From assembly GCA_013426805.1 (NCBI GenBank), contig JACDZG010000013.1, positions 23,887-87,886 of the forward strand: 64,000 nucleotides of DNA, read 5' to 3'. Made by a program: the position numbers and the translations under genes. The notes beneath the pieces are model-generated. The model had not been told where the DNA came from, made no database searches, and was given only the letters and a program-made list of their open reading frames with translations. The stretch is from Chromatiaceae bacterium. GTDB lineage: Bacteria; Pseudomonadota; Gammaproteobacteria; Chromatiales; Chromatiaceae. Shown here piece by piece: positions 8,573 to 16,925 of the stretch. The first letter of the stretch is position 1, and each line of letters begins with the position of its first letter.

Positions 8573-10000
8573 ATGACTGTCGACGATCCCTTTTTCGATC
8601 CCAATGACGCGGGTCCGACCGTCATCCGACCGACTCCCGGCGGCCGACGCCCGGCGGCCGGCGCACCCCCGCCGCCCATGTCCCCCCCGCCGTTCAATCC
8701 GCCGCCGCCGCGTCCGGCGGCCGCGGCTGATCCTGGGGCCGGTCCGCGGCCGCTGCCGATCGCCACCGACAACCCACTGGTCGCCTGTGCCGGTGACCTG
8801 CTCAGCGTCGCCGGCGAACTGCGGGGCAGCGCCGCGCACCGTGACCCGGAGGGGCTGCGCGAGCGTCTGGTGGGTCAGGTGCGGGATTTCGAGAACTGCG
8901 CCCGGGCGCGCGCCCTGGTGGAGACAGTGGTGCTGCCGGCCCGTTATGTCATGTGCGCCCTGCTGGACGAAGCGGTGCTGGACACGCCTTGGGGCAGCCA
9001 GAGCATCTGGAGCAAGCAGGGACTCCTGGTCAGCTTCCACAACGAGACCTGGGGCGGCGAGAAGTTCTTCGATGCGCTCGACCGCCTGCTGACCTACCCG
9101 GCAGGGAACCTGCATCTTCTGGAACTGATTTATCTTTGTCTGGCCCAGGGCTTTGAAGGCCGCTACCGGGTGCGCGACGGGGGCCGCGATCAACTCGAAC
9201 GCGTCCGCACCAACCTGTATCAGACCATCCGCGCCCAGCGCGGCGAACCGGAGCGGGAGCTCTCCCCGCACTGGCGGGGGGTGACGCCCCAGCGCGATCC
9301 GCTGATCCAGCAGGTTCCGCTATGGGTGCTCTCCGCCGTCGCCGGCCTGTTGCTGCTCGGACTCTTCACCGCCTTCACCTTCGCGCTCAGTCGCGACTCG
9401 GACCCGGTCTATCTGTCGCTTGCCACCCTCGATCGGGGGATTCCGGATCCGGCGGACCGACCGCGCCGCGCCCTGCCGCCGCCGGTGGCGCCCGCGCCTG
9501 TGCCCGACGTCCCACCGATTACCCTGCGCACCTTGCTGGCGGAGGATATCGCCGCCGACCGGATCGCCGTCATCGAGGGACCGCAAGGCCAGACCGTGAC
9601 GATCCGCGGTGACGGGCTCTTTGCCTCGGCGCAGGCCAGCCTCACCCCCACGGTGGTGCCGTTGATCGAGCGGATCGCCGCCGCTCTGGCGCAACTGCCC
9701 GGTCCAGTGCTGGTGACCGGCCACAGTGACAGCGCCCCCATCAAATCCCTGCGCTATCCGTCCAACTGGCACCTGTCGCAAGCGCGCGCGGACGAAGTGA
9801 CCAAACGGCTCGGGCAACTCACCAAGGACCCGGGACGCTTCATCGGTGAGGGCCGCGCCGACGCCGAGCCGGTGGTGCCGGAAAACCCGCGCGATGCGCG
9901 CAACCGGCGCGTCGAGATCACGCTGCAGCGGCCGAGCGCGGCCAGATCGCCCGCTGCGGGGGCGCTGTCCGTACCCCGCACCGAGGGCCTCGCTCCATGA
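8573..10000 (+). CDS. tssL: T6SS inner-membrane protein TssL with fused OmpA-like peptidoglycan-binding domain
   Basis: A 475-aa protein. An N-terminal Pro-rich tail of about 55 residues precedes the DotU/IcmH cytoplasmic domain (about 60-235; CALLDEAVLDTPWGS, FFDALDRLLTYPAGNLHLLE). One membrane helix (WVLSAVAGLLLLGLFTAF, from about residue 248) leads to a periplasmic OmpA-like domain (about 340-470) with VTGHSDSAP and NRRVEITL. This is the extended type of TssL that anchors the complex to peptidoglycan without a separate TagL. Partner of TssJ and TssM. Its last codons overlap the tssM ATG by four bases. Confidence 0.93.
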   Translation: MTVDDPFFDPNDAGPTVIRPTPGGRRPAAGAPPPPMSPPPFNPPPPRPAAAADPGAGPRPLPIATDNPLVACAGDLLSVAGELRGSAAHRDPEGLRERLVGQVRDFENCARARALVETVVLPARYVMCALLDEAVLDTPWGSQSIWSKQGLLVSFHNETWGGEKFFDALDRLLTYPAGNLHLLELIYLCLAQGFEGRYRVRDGGRDQLERVRTNLYQTIRAQRGEPERELSPHWRGVTPQRDPLIQQVPLWVLSAVAGLLLLGLFTAFTFALSRDSDPVYLSLATLDRGIPDPADRPRRALPPPVAPAPVPDVPPITLRTLLAEDIAADRIAVIEGPQGQTVTIRGDGLFASAQASLTPTVVPLIERIAAALAQLPGPVLVTGHSDSAPIKSLRYPSNWHLSQARADEVTKRLGQLTKDPGRFIGEGRADAEPVVPENPRDARNRRVEITLQRPSAARSPAAGALSVPRTEGLAP

Positions 10001-13000
10001 AGGCATTCTTTGGATTTCTCACGGCCCGGTGGTTCCTGGCCCTGTTGGGCACCACTGCGCTTGCTGCCCTGGTGTGGCTCATCGGCCCCCTGTTCGGCTT
10101 CGCCGGGCGCGTGCCGCTGGAGCCGGAAGCATCGCGCTGGTGGGTCATCGGCAGCCTCTTCGCCCTGTGGGCGCTGTGGCAGATCGGCACGGCGGTGCTG
10201 GCGCGGCTGCGCAACCGCCGCCTGATGGAGCAACTCGCGTCCGGCCCAGCCGCGACGCCCGACCCGACGCAGACGGCCTCCGCGGAGGAGCTGGCAACGC
10301 TGAAGCAGCGCTTTGATGAGGCGCTGTCGCTGCTCAAGGGCTCCGCGGGCCGCAAAGGGCTCGGCGGGCACTGGGTCTATCAACTGCCTTGGTATCTGAT
10401 CATCGGCCCGCCCGGCTGCGGCAAGACCACCGCCCTGGTCAACTCGGGGCTGCGCTTCCCGCTCGCCGAGCGGCTGGGGCAGGACCCGGTCCAGGGCGTG
10501 GGCGGCACCCGCAACTGCGATTGGTGGTTCTCGGATCAGGCCGTGCTGTTGGACACGGCGGGGCGCTACACCACGCAGGACAGTTATGCCCAGGTCGACA
10601 ACGCCGCCTGGACCGGCTTCCTGGCGCTGCTCAAGCGCCATCGCCCGCGGCGTCCCATCAACGGGGTGCTGGTGGCGGTCAGCTTGTCGGATCTGCTGCA
10701 ACTCTCCCCGACCGAGCGCGCCGCCCATGCGCAGGCGATCCGCCAGCGCGTCCAGGAGATCTACGCCGCCTTCCGCATTCGCGTGCCGCTCTATGTTCTC
10801 TTCATGAAGGCTGACCTGGTGGCCGGCTTCATGGAATATTTCGCGGATCTCGGCAAAGAGGGGCGCGAACAGGTCTGGGGCATGACCTTCCCCTTCGATC
10901 CCGCCCCCACGGCCGCGGGCACACTGAGCGGTTTCCACGCCGCGCACCAGGCGCTGTCGCAGCGGCTCGATCAGCGTCTGCTCGGGCGGATGCAGGAGGA
11001 GCGCGACCCCCGGCGGCGCGGTCTGGTGTTCAACTTCCCGCGTCAGTTCGCCGCGCTTGGCGAGACCATCCAGCAGTTTCTCACCGACGCGCTGGAGTCT
11101 ACCCGCTATGAGGTGCGGCCCCTGGTTCGCGGGGTCTATTTTACCAGCGGCACCCAGACCGGCACCCCGATCGACCGGGTGCTCGCGGCGATCGCCGCCA
11201 ATTTTGGCCTGGGGCGCCAGGGGCCGGCTCCCTTCAACGGCACTGCCAAGACGTTCTTCGTCAACCGTCTGCTCACCGATGTGGTGTTTCCGGAGGCCCC
11301 GCTGGCCGGGCTCGATCCGCGCCGGGAACAACGGCGGCGCTGGCTGCGCTGGGGTGCTTATGCGGGGGCCGTGTTGCTCGCGGTGACGGCCGCCGCGCTC
11401 TGGAGTCTGAGCTACGCGCGCAACCGTGCCTATATCGCCGAGGTCGCCACCCAGGTCGCCGCCATCCAGACCCGGATCGATGCGCTGGAGCCCAGCGGGC
11501 GTGATGTGCTCGCCGTCTTGCCGCTGCTCGACGCCGCCCGCCGCATTCCCGGTGGTTATGCCGAGCGCGACGCCGACACACCGCTGACCATGGGATTGGG
11601 TCTGTATCAGGGGGACAAGCTTGGATCCCAGGCGCAACGCACCTATCGACGGGTGCTGGTGCGCGCCTTGCTGCCCGCGGTGATCCTGCGGCTGGAGGAG
11701 CAAATCCGCCAGGGCGCGGCCGATCCGGCGACTCTCTACGAGGCGTTGCGCGCGTATTTGATGCTGGACGATGCGGAGCACTACGACCCCGACCAGTTGC
11801 AGATCTGGATCGAGCGTGACTGGGCGCGCAGTCTGCCGCGCGAAACCACGACCGAGCAGCGCGAGGCATTGGCCGGCCATCTGGCCGCCTTGCTGGAGAC
11901 CCGGCCGAGTCCGTTACCCTTGGCACTGGATGCGGACCTGATCGGGCAGGCGCGCGACATCCTGAGCAGTGCCCCGCTGGCCACCCGGGTCTATGCGCAA
12001 TTGAAGCAAGCGGGACCGGGCGCGGGGCTGCCCGACTTCACCATCGCCACCGCCGGCGGCGATCTCGCCAAGCTGGTGTTCCAGCGGCGCAGCGGCCAAC
12101 CGATCAACCAGGGCATTCCCGCGCTCTACACCTACGCGGGCTACCATCAGGGGTTCGACGCGGTGACCGCCCGCCTGATCGCGGATGAGGCCGCGGAGAG
12201 CTGGGTCCTGGGTCCGAGCGCGCGGCTCACCCCCGGCAGCCCCGCGGCCAAGGCGCTGATCGAAGCCGTCCGCACGGCCTATCTGCGCGACTATGTGGCG
12301 CAGTGGAACAGCCTGTTGGAAGACCTCGGATTGGTCCCGGCGCGGGACCTGCCGCACGCGGCCGAGATGGCCGATGCGCTCGCCGCCCCGGACGACTCGC
12401 CGCTGCGCCAACTGCTGGTCGCGGCGGCCCGCGAGACTGAACTCGATCGTCCGACGGAATCGGCGGTGACCGGCGACCAGGCGGCCAAGATCGCGGCCAG
12501 GGCCGCCGGCGCCACGAGCATGGTCACTAACCTGCGCAACCAGGTCGGCCGCTATTTCGATGCCCCCACGACGCAGGAGCAGCCCGGTGAGGCGCCGGAA
12601 GCCTATGTGACGCGCCGTTTCGCCTGGCTGCACGATCTGGTCCAGGGCAAGGGCGATCGACCCGCACCGCTGGATAAGTCACTGGAGAGTGTCGGTCAAC
12701 TCGGGGCGCATCTGCGTTCAGTGGCGGCTGCCGCCACCACCGGGCGCGGCACCCTGGCGGCCGGCACCGGGACCGAGATCCAGGCGGCCAAACAGGCGGC
12801 GGCCGCCCAGCCGCCGGTCCTTGCCGCATTGCTCGGGGCGCTGGCGGAAGACAGCGCCGGCCTGGTGGCCGGGGGCGCGCGGTCACATCTGAACAATCTC
12901 TGGACGTCCGAGATCCTGCCGTTCTGCCGTGAGGCAATCCAGGGTCGCTATCCATTCGATAAAGGCAGCGCTCGGGATACCACCCTGGCCGACTTCGGGC

Positions 13001-13575
13001 AACTGTTCGGCCCCGGCGGATTGCTGGAGACCTTCTTCAAGACCAACCTGGCCCCCCTGGCGGACACCTCGCGTCGCCAGTGGCGCTGGGTGAACGCCGA
13101 CTTGGGTATTCCCGCGTCGGTCCTGACGCAGTTCCAGCGGGCCGCGACCATCCGTGACGCATTTTTCGCGCCCGGGGCCAAGGTCCCGGGGGTGGAGTTT
13201 GCACTGACCCCCACCAGCCTCGACGCACGGGCGACTCAGTTCACACTGGACTTGGGCGGTCAACTCCTTGATTACCGCCATGGGCCCATGAAAGCGCAGG
13301 TGCTCAAGTGGCCCGCTCCCGACGGGCTCGGACAGGTGCGGCTGGTGTTCACCGGGGTCGACGGCAAGACGCCCGGTCAGACCGAAGAGGGTCCCTGGGC
13401 CTGGTTTCGGGTGCTCGACCGGGCCCGGCTTCAGCCCACCGGACAGCCGGAGCTGTTCCGCCTGACCTTTGCCCTGGGCGGGTTGTCGGCAGCGTTCGAT
13501 TTGCGTGCGATGAGTGTGCGCAATCCCTTCCAACTCGACGAATTGCGCGGCTTTGCCTGCCCGGAGCGGCTATGA
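9997..13575 (+). CDS. tssM: T6SS inner-membrane ATPase-like scaffold TssM (IcmF/VasK)
   Basis: A 1192-aa protein. Two N-terminal membrane helices (FLALLGTTALAALVWLIGPL and the segment WVIGSLFALWALWQIG) are followed by a cytoplasmic NTPase-like domain with Walker A GPPGCGKTT near residue 136 and the LLDTAGRYTTQD segment. A third membrane helix near residues 447-467 begins the long periplasmic part, ending in the C-terminal beta domain that contacts TssJ. TssM spans the periplasm in the TssJLM complex and opens for tube passage. It overlaps tssL by four bases and tagF by four bases, so translation is likely coupled. Length is typical. Confidence 0.93.
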   Translation: MKAFFGFLTARWFLALLGTTALAALVWLIGPLFGFAGRVPLEPEASRWWVIGSLFALWALWQIGTAVLARLRNRRLMEQLASGPAATPDPTQTASAEELATLKQRFDEALSLLKGSAGRKGLGGHWVYQLPWYLIIGPPGCGKTTALVNSGLRFPLAERLGQDPVQGVGGTRNCDWWFSDQAVLLDTAGRYTTQDSYAQVDNAAWTGFLALLKRHRPRRPINGVLVAVSLSDLLQLSPTERAAHAQAIRQRVQEIYAAFRIRVPLYVLFMKADLVAGFMEYFADLGKEGREQVWGMTFPFDPAPTAAGTLSGFHAAHQALSQRLDQRLLGRMQEERDPRRRGLVFNFPRQFAALGETIQQFLTDALESTRYEVRPLVRGVYFTSGTQTGTPIDRVLAAIAANFGLGRQGPAPFNGTAKTFFVNRLLTDVVFPEAPLAGLDPRREQRRRWLRWGAYAGAVLLAVTAAALWSLSYARNRAYIAEVATQVAAIQTRIDALEPSGRDVLAVLPLLDAARRIPGGYAERDADTPLTMGLGLYQGDKLGSQAQRTYRRVLVRALLPAVILRLEEQIRQGAADPATLYEALRAYLMLDDAEHYDPDQLQIWIERDWARSLPRETTTEQREALAGHLAALLETRPSPLPLALDADLIGQARDILSSAPLATRVYAQLKQAGPGAGLPDFTIATAGGDLAKLVFQRRSGQPINQGIPALYTYAGYHQGFDAVTARLIADEAAESWVLGPSARLTPGSPAAKALIEAVRTAYLRDYVAQWNSLLEDLGLVPARDLPHAAEMADALAAPDDSPLRQLLVAAARETELDRPTESAVTGDQAAKIAARAAGATSMVTNLRNQVGRYFDAPTTQEQPGEAPEAYVTRRFAWLHDLVQGKGDRPAPLDKSLESVGQLGAHLRSVAAAATTGRGTLAAGTGTEIQAAKQAAAAQPPVLAALLGALAEDSAGLVAGGARSHLNNLWTSEILPFCREAIQGRYPFDKGSARDTTLADFGQLFGPGGLLETFFKTNLAPLADTSRRQWRWVNADLGIPASVLTQFQRAATIRDAFFAPGAKVPGVEFALTPTSLDARATQFTLDLGGQLLDYRHGPMKAQVLKWPAPDGLGQVRLVFTGVDGKTPGQTEEGPWAWFRVLDRARLQPTGQPELFRLTFALGGLSAAFDLRAMSVRNPFQLDELRGFACPERL

Positions 13576-14318
13576 GCACGGGGAACCCGGTCGGGACCGG
13601 GTTCTACGGCAAACTCCCGCACCTGGGTGACTTCGTCGGTCGGCGCTTATCTACCGAACTGATCGAGCCCTGGGATCAATGGCTGCAAGCCTCCCTGGCG
13701 GCCAGCCGCGCCCGTCTTGGCGAGGCGTGGTTGGAGCACTATCTCAGCAGTCCGCTGTGGCGCTTTGTCCTCAGTCCCGGCGTGGCGGGGCAGGGAGCCT
13801 GGACCGGGGTCCTGATGCCGAGCGTGGACCGGGTGGGACGTTACTTCCCGCTCACCCTCGCTTGTTCGCTGCCGACGGGCACCAACCCTTGCCGGTTACT
13901 CAATGTCACCGACTGGTTCGAGCGGGCGGAGGCGCTGGCCCTGTCCGTCCTCGATGACCCCTTTTCGCTGGATGACTTCGACACCGCGGTCCTGGCGCTG
14001 GGTGACCCCATCGGCGCGGCTGGTGCGATCGGCCCTCCCGAGCCAGGTCGTGGACGACCCAATGCCTGGCACCTGAGCACGGCCGACGGACCGGTCGACG
14101 GCGCCTGCCCGAACCTGCTGGACCATGCCATGAACCAGGTGTTCCTCGCCTACAGCCTGTGGTGGGGCCAGGGGTCCGACCTGGTCGCGCCCTCGCTCCT
14201 GGCCTGTCAGGGGTTGCCGCCGCCCGATGGCTTTGCCGCGCTCCTCAATGGCGATTGGTCCGGGGGCGATTGGCGGCTGCTCGGGGAGGCGCAGCGAACC
14301 GCGAGTCCGGAGGCGTGA
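13572..14318 (+). CDS. tagF: T6SS accessory protein TagF (ImpM family)
   Basis: A 248-aa protein that opens with the signature GFYGKLPHLGDFVGRRL and contains SPLWRFVLSPG and VGRYFPLTLA, all characteristic of the TagF/ImpM/SciT family. In P. aeruginosa TagF acts as a post-translational repressor of T6SS that sequesters the FHA protein. The start at 13572 overlaps the tssM stop (ATGA); the open frame extends further upstream inside tssM, but that part does not look like the family. TagF together with kinase, FHA protein and phosphatase makes a full post-translational control set. pppA begins one base after the stop. Confidence 0.9.
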   Translation: MSTGNPVGTGFYGKLPHLGDFVGRRLSTELIEPWDQWLQASLAASRARLGEAWLEHYLSSPLWRFVLSPGVAGQGAWTGVLMPSVDRVGRYFPLTLACSLPTGTNPCRLLNVTDWFERAEALALSVLDDPFSLDDFDTAVLALGDPIGAAGAIGPPEPGRGRPNAWHLSTADGPVDGACPNLLDHAMNQVFLAYSLWWGQGSDLVAPSLLACQGLPPPDGFAALLNGDWSGGDWRLLGEAQRTASPEA

Positions 14319-14319
14319 C

Positions 14320-15069
14320 GTGGACGATCCCTGCCCAGGCTTCCGCTGGATCTCCGGTGGTGCGACCGATCAGGGTATGCGCCGCTCCATCAATCAGGAC
14401 GCCTTCCTAGACCGTCCCGACCTGGGGCTCTGGGCCGTCGCCGACGGGATGGGCGGGCACCGCGACGGCGATCGGGCGAGTCGGCTGCTGGTCGAGGCGC
14501 TCGCGGCCCTGCCGCACCCACGCCTGCTCGGAGCGGCAGGAGACGCTGTGCGCGCGGCCCTGACCGCCGTCAACCGGGCACTGTTCGATGAGTCCGCCGC
14601 CGGCAGCGATGTCATCGGCAGCACCATCGTCACCCTGATCGCGGTCGGCGATCACTGCGGCATCCTGTGGGTGGGGGACAGCCGCGTCTATCGGTTGCGT
14701 GACGGTATCATCGCCCGCCTCACCCGTGACCACACCCAGGTCCAGGCCCTGGTCGACCAGGGGCTGCTGGCCCCGGAACAAGCCGCAGGCCACCCGTACT
14801 CCAATGTCCTGGCCCGCGCCATCGGCGCGGACGCCTGGGTTGAGATCGACACCCGCATCGAACCCCTGCGTGACGGCGACCGCTACCTGCTGTGCAGCGA
14901 CGGGCTGGACAAGGAGTTGGGTGATCCGGAAATTGCCGTGGTGCTTGGCGGGACTCATGGCGGTGCCGACCTTGGGCCTATCGCCCAGGCCTTGGTGCAG
15001 CGTGCCTGCGCGGCCGGCGGGCGCGACAACGTCACGGCCGTCGTCGTTCAGTTTGAGCGGCGTGCGTAG
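14320..15069 (+). CDS. pppA: PP2C-family Ser/Thr phosphatase of the T6SS pathway (PppA-like)
   Basis: A 249-aa PP2C phosphatase. Metal-binding and structural motifs are in order: RRSINQDAF, VADGMGGHRDGD, VGDSRVYRL, LVDQGLLAPEQA, CSDGLDKEL and GRDNVTAVVV. It should dephosphorylate TagH and so oppose the membrane kinase. The GTG at 14320 is chosen because GGAGG at 14309-14313 lies six bases before it and the protein then begins just ahead of the conserved GATDQGMRRSINQDAF; upstream in-frame codons lie inside tagF. Last gene of the T6SS run; a hairpin follows the stop codon. Confidence 0.88.
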   Translation: MDDPCPGFRWISGGATDQGMRRSINQDAFLDRPDLGLWAVADGMGGHRDGDRASRLLVEALAALPHPRLLGAAGDAVRAALTAVNRALFDESAAGSDVIGSTIVTLIAVGDHCGILWVGDSRVYRLRDGIIARLTRDHTQVQALVDQGLLAPEQAAGHPYSNVLARAIGADAWVEIDTRIEPLRDGDRYLLCSDGLDKELGDPEIAVVLGGTHGGADLGPIAQALVQRACAAGGRDNVTAVVVQFERRA

Positions 15070-15089
15070 TCAGGGCTTCCAGCCCTGAC
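15069..15089. terminator. Hairpin between convergent pppA and argE
   Basis: Perfect 9-base arms GTCAGGGCT / AGCCCTGAC with a three-base loop, starting at the last base of pppA and lying before the argE 3' end. It could terminate transcription from either side, though no clear T-run follows. Confidence 0.45.
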
Positions 15090-15109
15090 AGTGTCAGGCC
15101 AGGATGGCC

Positions 15110-16264
15110 TCATTCCATACAAAACCGTCGAATGAACCCGCGCAGCAGTTCGATGGTCGGCGGGATACGGGCGATTTCCAGGTACTCGTCCGGTTGATGG
15201 GCCTGGGCAATGTCGCCGGGGCCCAGGATCAGGGTCTGCATCCCCAACTGGTCGAAAAACGGTGCCTCGGTACCGAAACCGACCGCCTCGGCGGCGTGCC
15301 CGGTCAGTGCTTCGCCGGCCCGCACGATGGCCGCGCCGGCCGGTGTCTCGACCGGCGGGATGGGTGGAAACAATGGCGCCACCGTCCAGGCAAGCCCGCG
15401 CCGTTCGGCTACGGCCGACACCCGGCGGGTGAGTTCGTCGCGCAGATCCGTGGGGTCGAGACCCGGCAACACGCGCAGGTCCAGATGCAGTTCGCACTCG
15501 CCGCAGATGCGATTGGGGTTGTCGCCGCCGTGGATATAACCCGGATTGATGGTCGGATAGGGGACCGCGAAAGCCGGGTGATGGTGGGTGCGCTGCAATT
15601 CATCGCGCCAGGCGAGGATGGCGGTCAGGGCCTCGTGCATCCCCTCGAGCGCATTGTTGCCCAGGCGCGGGTCACTGGCGTGGCCGCTGCGCCCGATCAG
15701 CCGCACCGCCTCGCCCATCACCCCCTTGTGTGTGCGCACCGGCCGTAAACCCGTGGGCTCCCCGATCACCGCATAGCGCCCCAGCGGGCGGCCCGTAGCG
15801 ACCAGCGCGCGCGCGCCGGTCATCGATGACTCTTCATCCGCGGTGGCGAGGATCATCAGCGGTCGGGTCAGATCCCGCGCCGTCAGTCCGCGCGCCGCCT
15901 CGATCGCCAGTGCCAGGAACGATTTCATGTCCGCGGTGCCGAGCCCATAGTAGCGGCCGTCCGCCTCGGTCAGCGCCAGCGGGTCGTAGGACCAATAGGG
16001 CTCGTCATAAGGAACCGTATCCGTGTGTCCGGCCAGAACCAGCCCGCCAGGCCCGGCGCCCAGGGTCGCGAGCAGATTGGTCTTACCCGGATGGCCGGGG
16101 ATCGGCAGAATCTCGACCCGAAACCCGGCCGCGTCGAGCCAGCCGGCCAACAACTCGATCAGCGGTCGGTTACTGTGGTCAAAGGCCGGCGCGAGACTGC
16201 TGACCGACAGGGTGCCGATCAAGCCTTGCAGCATCGGGAGTAGGGCGGGGGCCTGGTTGGACAT
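15110..16264 (-). CDS. argE: Acetylornithine deacetylase ArgE (M20 family)
   Basis: A 384-aa M20-family zinc hydrolase. It removes the acetyl group from N2-acetylornithine to give ornithine in arginine synthesis. Metal-site motifs are LAGHTDTVPYDE (His and Asp), the YGLGTADMKSFLA segment, and ATADEESSMTGARA with the catalytic Glu pair; GRSGHASDPRLGNNALEGM is the typical dimer-domain entry. Length and motif spacing fit ArgE rather than DapE or carboxypeptidase G2, but the three are close relatives. Start supported by GGAGC shortly upstream of the ATG. It is convergent with the T6SS operon and is not linked to other arg genes here. Confidence 0.87.
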   Translation of the reverse strand: MSNQAPALLPMLQGLIGTLSVSSLAPAFDHSNRPLIELLAGWLDAAGFRVEILPIPGHPGKTNLLATLGAGPGGLVLAGHTDTVPYDEPYWSYDPLALTEADGRYYGLGTADMKSFLALAIEAARGLTARDLTRPLMILATADEESSMTGARALVATGRPLGRYAVIGEPTGLRPVRTHKGVMGEAVRLIGRSGHASDPRLGNNALEGMHEALTAILAWRDELQRTHHHPAFAVPYPTINPGYIHGGDNPNRICGECELHLDLRVLPGLDPTDLRDELTRRVSAVAERRGLAWTVAPLFPPIPPVETPAGAAIVRAGEALTGHAAEAVGFGTEAPFFDQLGMQTLILGPGDIAQAHQPDEYLEIARIPPTIELLRGFIRRFCME

Positions 16265-16336
16265 GGCTGCTCCGTAGTGTGTGAGTACCCGACGGGAACC
16301 GCGAAAGGCGCGTGACCTCTGCGACCTTGGTGTCGA

Positions 16337-16669
16337 TTAGCGAGCGTGTTTTTCGAGCGGTGCGCCTGTCAACCCGAGATCGATCATCGCCATTGCCGCG
16401 TCGCGGATCGCGTCGGACTGGCCGCGCAGCGCGGCGGCCAATGCCGCGGGCTCGTTGAGTGCCCAGTCGGTGATCGCGTCGACATAGACTTCGCCGAGTG
16501 CGCCGTCGACCGCGATGACCGCCCCGGTCGGGATCGCCGCCACGAGATTGTCGTCCGAGACCCGCGGCTGCGAACGAACATTCGTGTAGCCATCATTTGA
16601 GCTGATCACGAACCGATTGCAATTCTCGGCGCCGGCAATCCCCGGGGGGAGGTAGCATCCGACGAGCAT
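16337..16669 (-). CDS. Short SH3-like (SH3b) protein, possibly a fragment
   Basis: About 110 residues. The stretch SSNDGYTNVRSQPRV followed by VAAIPTGAVIAVDG is the start of a bacterial SH3-like domain, as found in envelope proteins that bind cell-wall peptides; the second half of the domain (a WYKV and GWV type ending) is not recognisable. The C-terminal part is helical with no known motif. The N-terminus could be a short signal sequence, but the true start is unclear (ATG at 16669 used; 16696 also possible). It may be a degraded piece of a longer gene, as it lies beside a cluster of palindromic repeats. Confidence 0.4.
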   Translation of the reverse strand: MLVGCYLPPGIAGAENCNRFVISSNDGYTNVRSQPRVSDDNLVAAIPTGAVIAVDGALGEVYVDAITDWALNEPAALAAALRGQSDAIRDAAMAMIDLGLTGAPLEKHAR

Positions 16670-16700
16670 AACCCTTGGAATCCGGCAATTGCGCATCGCT

Positions 16701-16841
16701 CACTCCCACGCTCCAGCGTGGGAGTGTCGTGCGGGCGCTCCGCGTCCGGTCTGCGCACTGGACGCCGAGCGTCCGCACCTGCTCCCACGCTGGAGCGCGG
16801 GAGCCAGAGTACCTGGGCTGGACGGGGCATTTGCCCCGTCC
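16701..16841. repeat. Cluster of palindromic (REP-like) repeats
   Basis: Three inverted repeats in 141 bases: 16701-16726 (12-base arms CACTCCCACGCT and its complement, loop CC), 16781-16804 (a related CTCCCACGCTGGAGCG palindrome with one mismatch) and 16820-16841 (10-base arms GGACGGGGCA). The first two belong to the same GCTCCCACGCTGGAGC family. Such elements commonly sit between genes in gammaproteobacteria and may be mobilised by RAYT transposases or act as terminators. No gene is seen between 16670 and 16925. Confidence 0.7.
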
Positions 16842-16925
16842 GAAACGTTTTCCCCGAACCTGCCGGTTCCAATCAACGCTCGGCCACGAAGAATTCGCCA
16901 CCAGGGTCCGTTCCTCACCGCAATC

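Noticed and set aside
7370..9271. 633-aa open frame on the minus strand across tssK and tssL
   Set aside because: It is the antisense of high-GC tssK/tssL codons, has no domain-like sequence, and the sense genes are certain.
9754..11880. 708-aa open frame on the minus strand across tssM
   Set aside because: Antisense shadow of tssM; Gln/Arg/His-rich composition typical of reverse reading of high-GC genes.
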